A stretch of 35,996 nt of DNA from Streptomyces sp. DvalAA-14 (GTDB lineage: Bacteria > Actinomycetota > Actinomycetes > Streptomycetales > Streptomycetaceae), in assembly GCF_900091855.1 (NCBI RefSeq), contig NZ_FMCH01000218.1:1-35996 (forward strand), given 5' to 3'. Below, piece by piece: positions 34,564 to 35,996 of this stretch. Both the position numbers and the translations under genes were made by a program. Position 1 is the first letter of the stretch. Each line of letters begins with the position of its first letter. The notes beneath the pieces were generated by a model that saw only the letters and a program-made list of their open reading frames with translations, did no database searches and was not told the DNA's origin.

Positions 34564-35996
34564 TCAGTCGTTGTTCTGGCCGGGCGTCGTCTTGGCGATC
34601 TGCATCAGGAACTCGGCGTTGGACTTGGTCTGCTTCATCTTGTCCAGCAGCAGCTCGATCGCCTGCTGCGAGTCCAGCGCGTGCAGCACCCGGCGGAGCT
34701 TCCACACGATGCCGAGCTCGTCGCGGTCCAGCAGGATCTCTTCCTTGCGGGTGCCGGACGGGTCCACGTCCACCGCCGGGAAGATCCGCTTGTCGGCGAG
34801 CTTGCGGTCGAGCTTGAGCTCCATGTTGCCGGTGCCCTTGAACTCCTCGAAGATCACCTCGTCCATCCGCGAGCCGGTCTCGACCAGCGCGGTGGCCAGG
34901 ATGGTCAGCGAACCGCCGTCCTCGATGTTGCGCGCCGCGCCGAAGAAGCGCTTCGGCGGGTAGAGCGCGGTCGAGTCGACACCACCGGACAGGATGCGGC
35001 CGGAGGCCGGCGCTGCCAGGTTGTAGGCACGGCCCAGACGGGTGATGGAGTCCAGCAGGACCACCACGTCGTGTCCCAGCTCCACCAGCCGCTTGGCCCG
35101 CTCGATGGCCAGCTCGGCGACGGTGGTGTGGTCCTCGGCGGGCCGGTCGAAGGTCGAGGAGATGACCTCGCCCTTCACCGACCGCTGCATGTCGGTGACC
35201 TCTTCCGGACGCTCGTCCACCAGGACGACCATCAGGTGGCACTCCGGGTTGTTGGTGGTGATCGCGTTGGCGATCGCCTGCATGATCATGGTCTTACCGG
35301 TCTTCGGCGGGGCCACGATCAGACCGCGCTGGCCCTTGCCGATCGGCGACACCAGATCGACGATCCGGGTGGTCAGCACGCCCGGGTCGGTCTCCAGCCG
35401 GAGCCGGTCCTGCGGGTACAGCGGAGTGAGCTTGTTGAACTCCGGACGGCCGCGGCCGGAGTCGGCGCCCATGCCGTTGGCGGAGTCCAGCCGGACCAGC
35501 GCGTTGAACTTCTCGCGCCGCTCGCCGTCCTTGGGCTGCCGTACGGCGCCGGTGACGTGGTCGCCCTTGCGCAGGCCGTTCTTGCGGACCTGGGCCAGCG
35601 AGACGTACACGTCGTTCGGACCGGGCAGGTAGCCTGAGGTCCGGATGAAGGCGTAGTTGTCGAGGATGTCGAGGATGCCGGCCACCGGGATCAGCACGTC
35701 GTCGTCGGCGACCTGCGGCTCGCCGCCGCCACCGAACTCCTCGCGGCGGTTGCCGCGGCCCCGGCGGTCGCGGTAACGGCCCCGGCGACGGCCGCGGCCG
35801 TCCCCGAACTCGTCGTCGTCCTGCGGGCCGCCGCCCTGGCCGCCCTGCTGCTGGCTCTGGCCGTTCTGGCTCTGACCGCCCTGCTGCTGGCTCTGGCCGT
35901 TCTGGCCCGGGCCGCCCTGGCCGCCGCCCTGCTGCTGCCGGTCGCGGTCACCGCGGCCCTGGCGGTTGCCGCCGTCGGCGCCGTCCTCGCCGCGGT
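34564..35996 (-). CDS. rho: Transcription termination factor Rho, C-terminal part (5' end outside window)
   Basis: 476 codons are visible and the frame is open to the window edge. The ATPase P-loop is APPKTGKT in [20 protein letters not shown]. The RNA-binding domain contains [20 protein letters not shown]. Other Rho marks are [20 protein letters not shown] and [17 protein letters not shown]. Rho is a hexameric RNA helicase that ends transcription. Ahead of the RNA-binding domain is a long Arg/Gly/Gln/Asn-rich insertion, as in other high-GC actinobacterial Rho proteins, including an imperfect 12-residue repeat ([12 protein letters not shown]). The GTG at 35697 is internal. Confidence 0.95.
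   Translation of the reverse strand, partial: RGEDGADGGNRQGRGDRDRQQQGGGQGGPGQNGQSQQQGGQSQNGQSQQQGGQGGGPQDDDEFGDGRGRRRGRYRDRRGRGNRREEFGGGGEPQVADDDVLIPVAGILDILDNYAFIRTSGYLPGPNDVYVSLAQVRKNGLRKGDHVTGAVRQPKDGERREKFNALVRLDSANGMGADSGRGRPEFNKLTPLYPQDRLRLETDPGVLTTRIVDLVSPIGKGQRGLIVAPPKTGKTMIMQAIANAITTNNPECHLMVVLVDERPEEVTDMQRSVKGEVISSTFDRPAEDHTTVAELAIERAKRLVELGHDVVVLLDSITRLGRAYNLAAPASGRILSGGVDSTALYPPKRFFGAARNIEDGGSLTILATALVETGSRMDEVIFEEFKGTGNMELKLDRKLADKRIFPAVDVDPSGTRKEEILLDRDELGIVWKLRRVLHALDSQQAIELLLDKMKQTKSNAEFLMQIAKTTPGQNND
35840..35905 (-). repeat. 36-bp-period direct repeat in the rho insertion
   Basis: A 30-bp sequence at 35840-35869 recurs unchanged at 35876-35905, so the period is 36 bp or 12 codons. 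It encodes the Gln/Gly/Asn/Ser repeat of Rho's N-terminal insertion. Confidence 0.85.

Overview
The window looks like the chromosomal core of a Streptomycetaceae actinobacterium (Streptomyces or a close relative). The DNA is very GC-rich, GTG and TTG starts are common, and the gene order matches what I remember of the S. coelicolor SCO5397-SCO5357 segment. That order runs scy, filP, paired ABC exporters, a luciferase-like oxidoreductase, an SCO5389-family gene, nucS, 3-hydroxybutyryl-CoA dehydrogenase, a cobalamin adenosyltransferase, the atp operon, a WecA/TagO-type transferase, a tyrosine phosphatase, tsaC, prmC, prfA, rpmE, an LCP gene and rho. Gene names rest on protein sequence read by eye; no database was searched.

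Layout. Bases 1-2408 (+) hold the 3' end of scy and all of filP, coiled-coil proteins of the tip-growth polarisome. Bases 2500-6401 (+) are two tandem ATPase/permease modules that look like a duplication. A 68-bp repeat array (6405-6586) closes this block. Bases 6599-9700 hold a small zinc-site protein (-), an LLM-class oxidoreductase (+), an SCO5389-family protein (-) and the mismatch endonuclease NucS (+), which has an unusual insertion between its catalytic motifs.

Bases 9713-15034 (all -) form the most distinctive region: a stand-alone STAS protein, a 992-residue STAND-type ATPase with one membrane helix and a Pro/Ser/Thr-rich exported tail, a MEDS-STAS fusion and a MEDS-HATPase protein. 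It reads as a partner-switching signalling cluster. Both STAS domains have alanine where the phosphorylated serine normally sits. Two perfect palindromes lie upstream of its genes.

Bases 15220-17324 hold hbd (-), the cobalamin adenosyltransferase (+) and a DUF2550-type gene (-) broken by one base in a G7 run. Bases 17553-25363 (-) are the complete atpIBEFHAGDC operon, with RNA-structure candidates in the atpH-atpA and atpD-atpC gaps. Bases 25675-32308 (-) are cell-wall and translation housekeeping genes: the WecA-like transferase, phosphatase, tsaC, prmC, prfA, rpmE and LCP. A secreted S1-family protease with FG-GAP repeats (32546-34339, -) sits between the LCP gene and rho and is probably an accessory insertion. 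The window ends inside rho (-), whose visible N-terminal part is Gln/Gly/Asn/Arg-rich and repetitive.

I saw no tRNA, rRNA, CRISPR array, insertion sequence or prophage.
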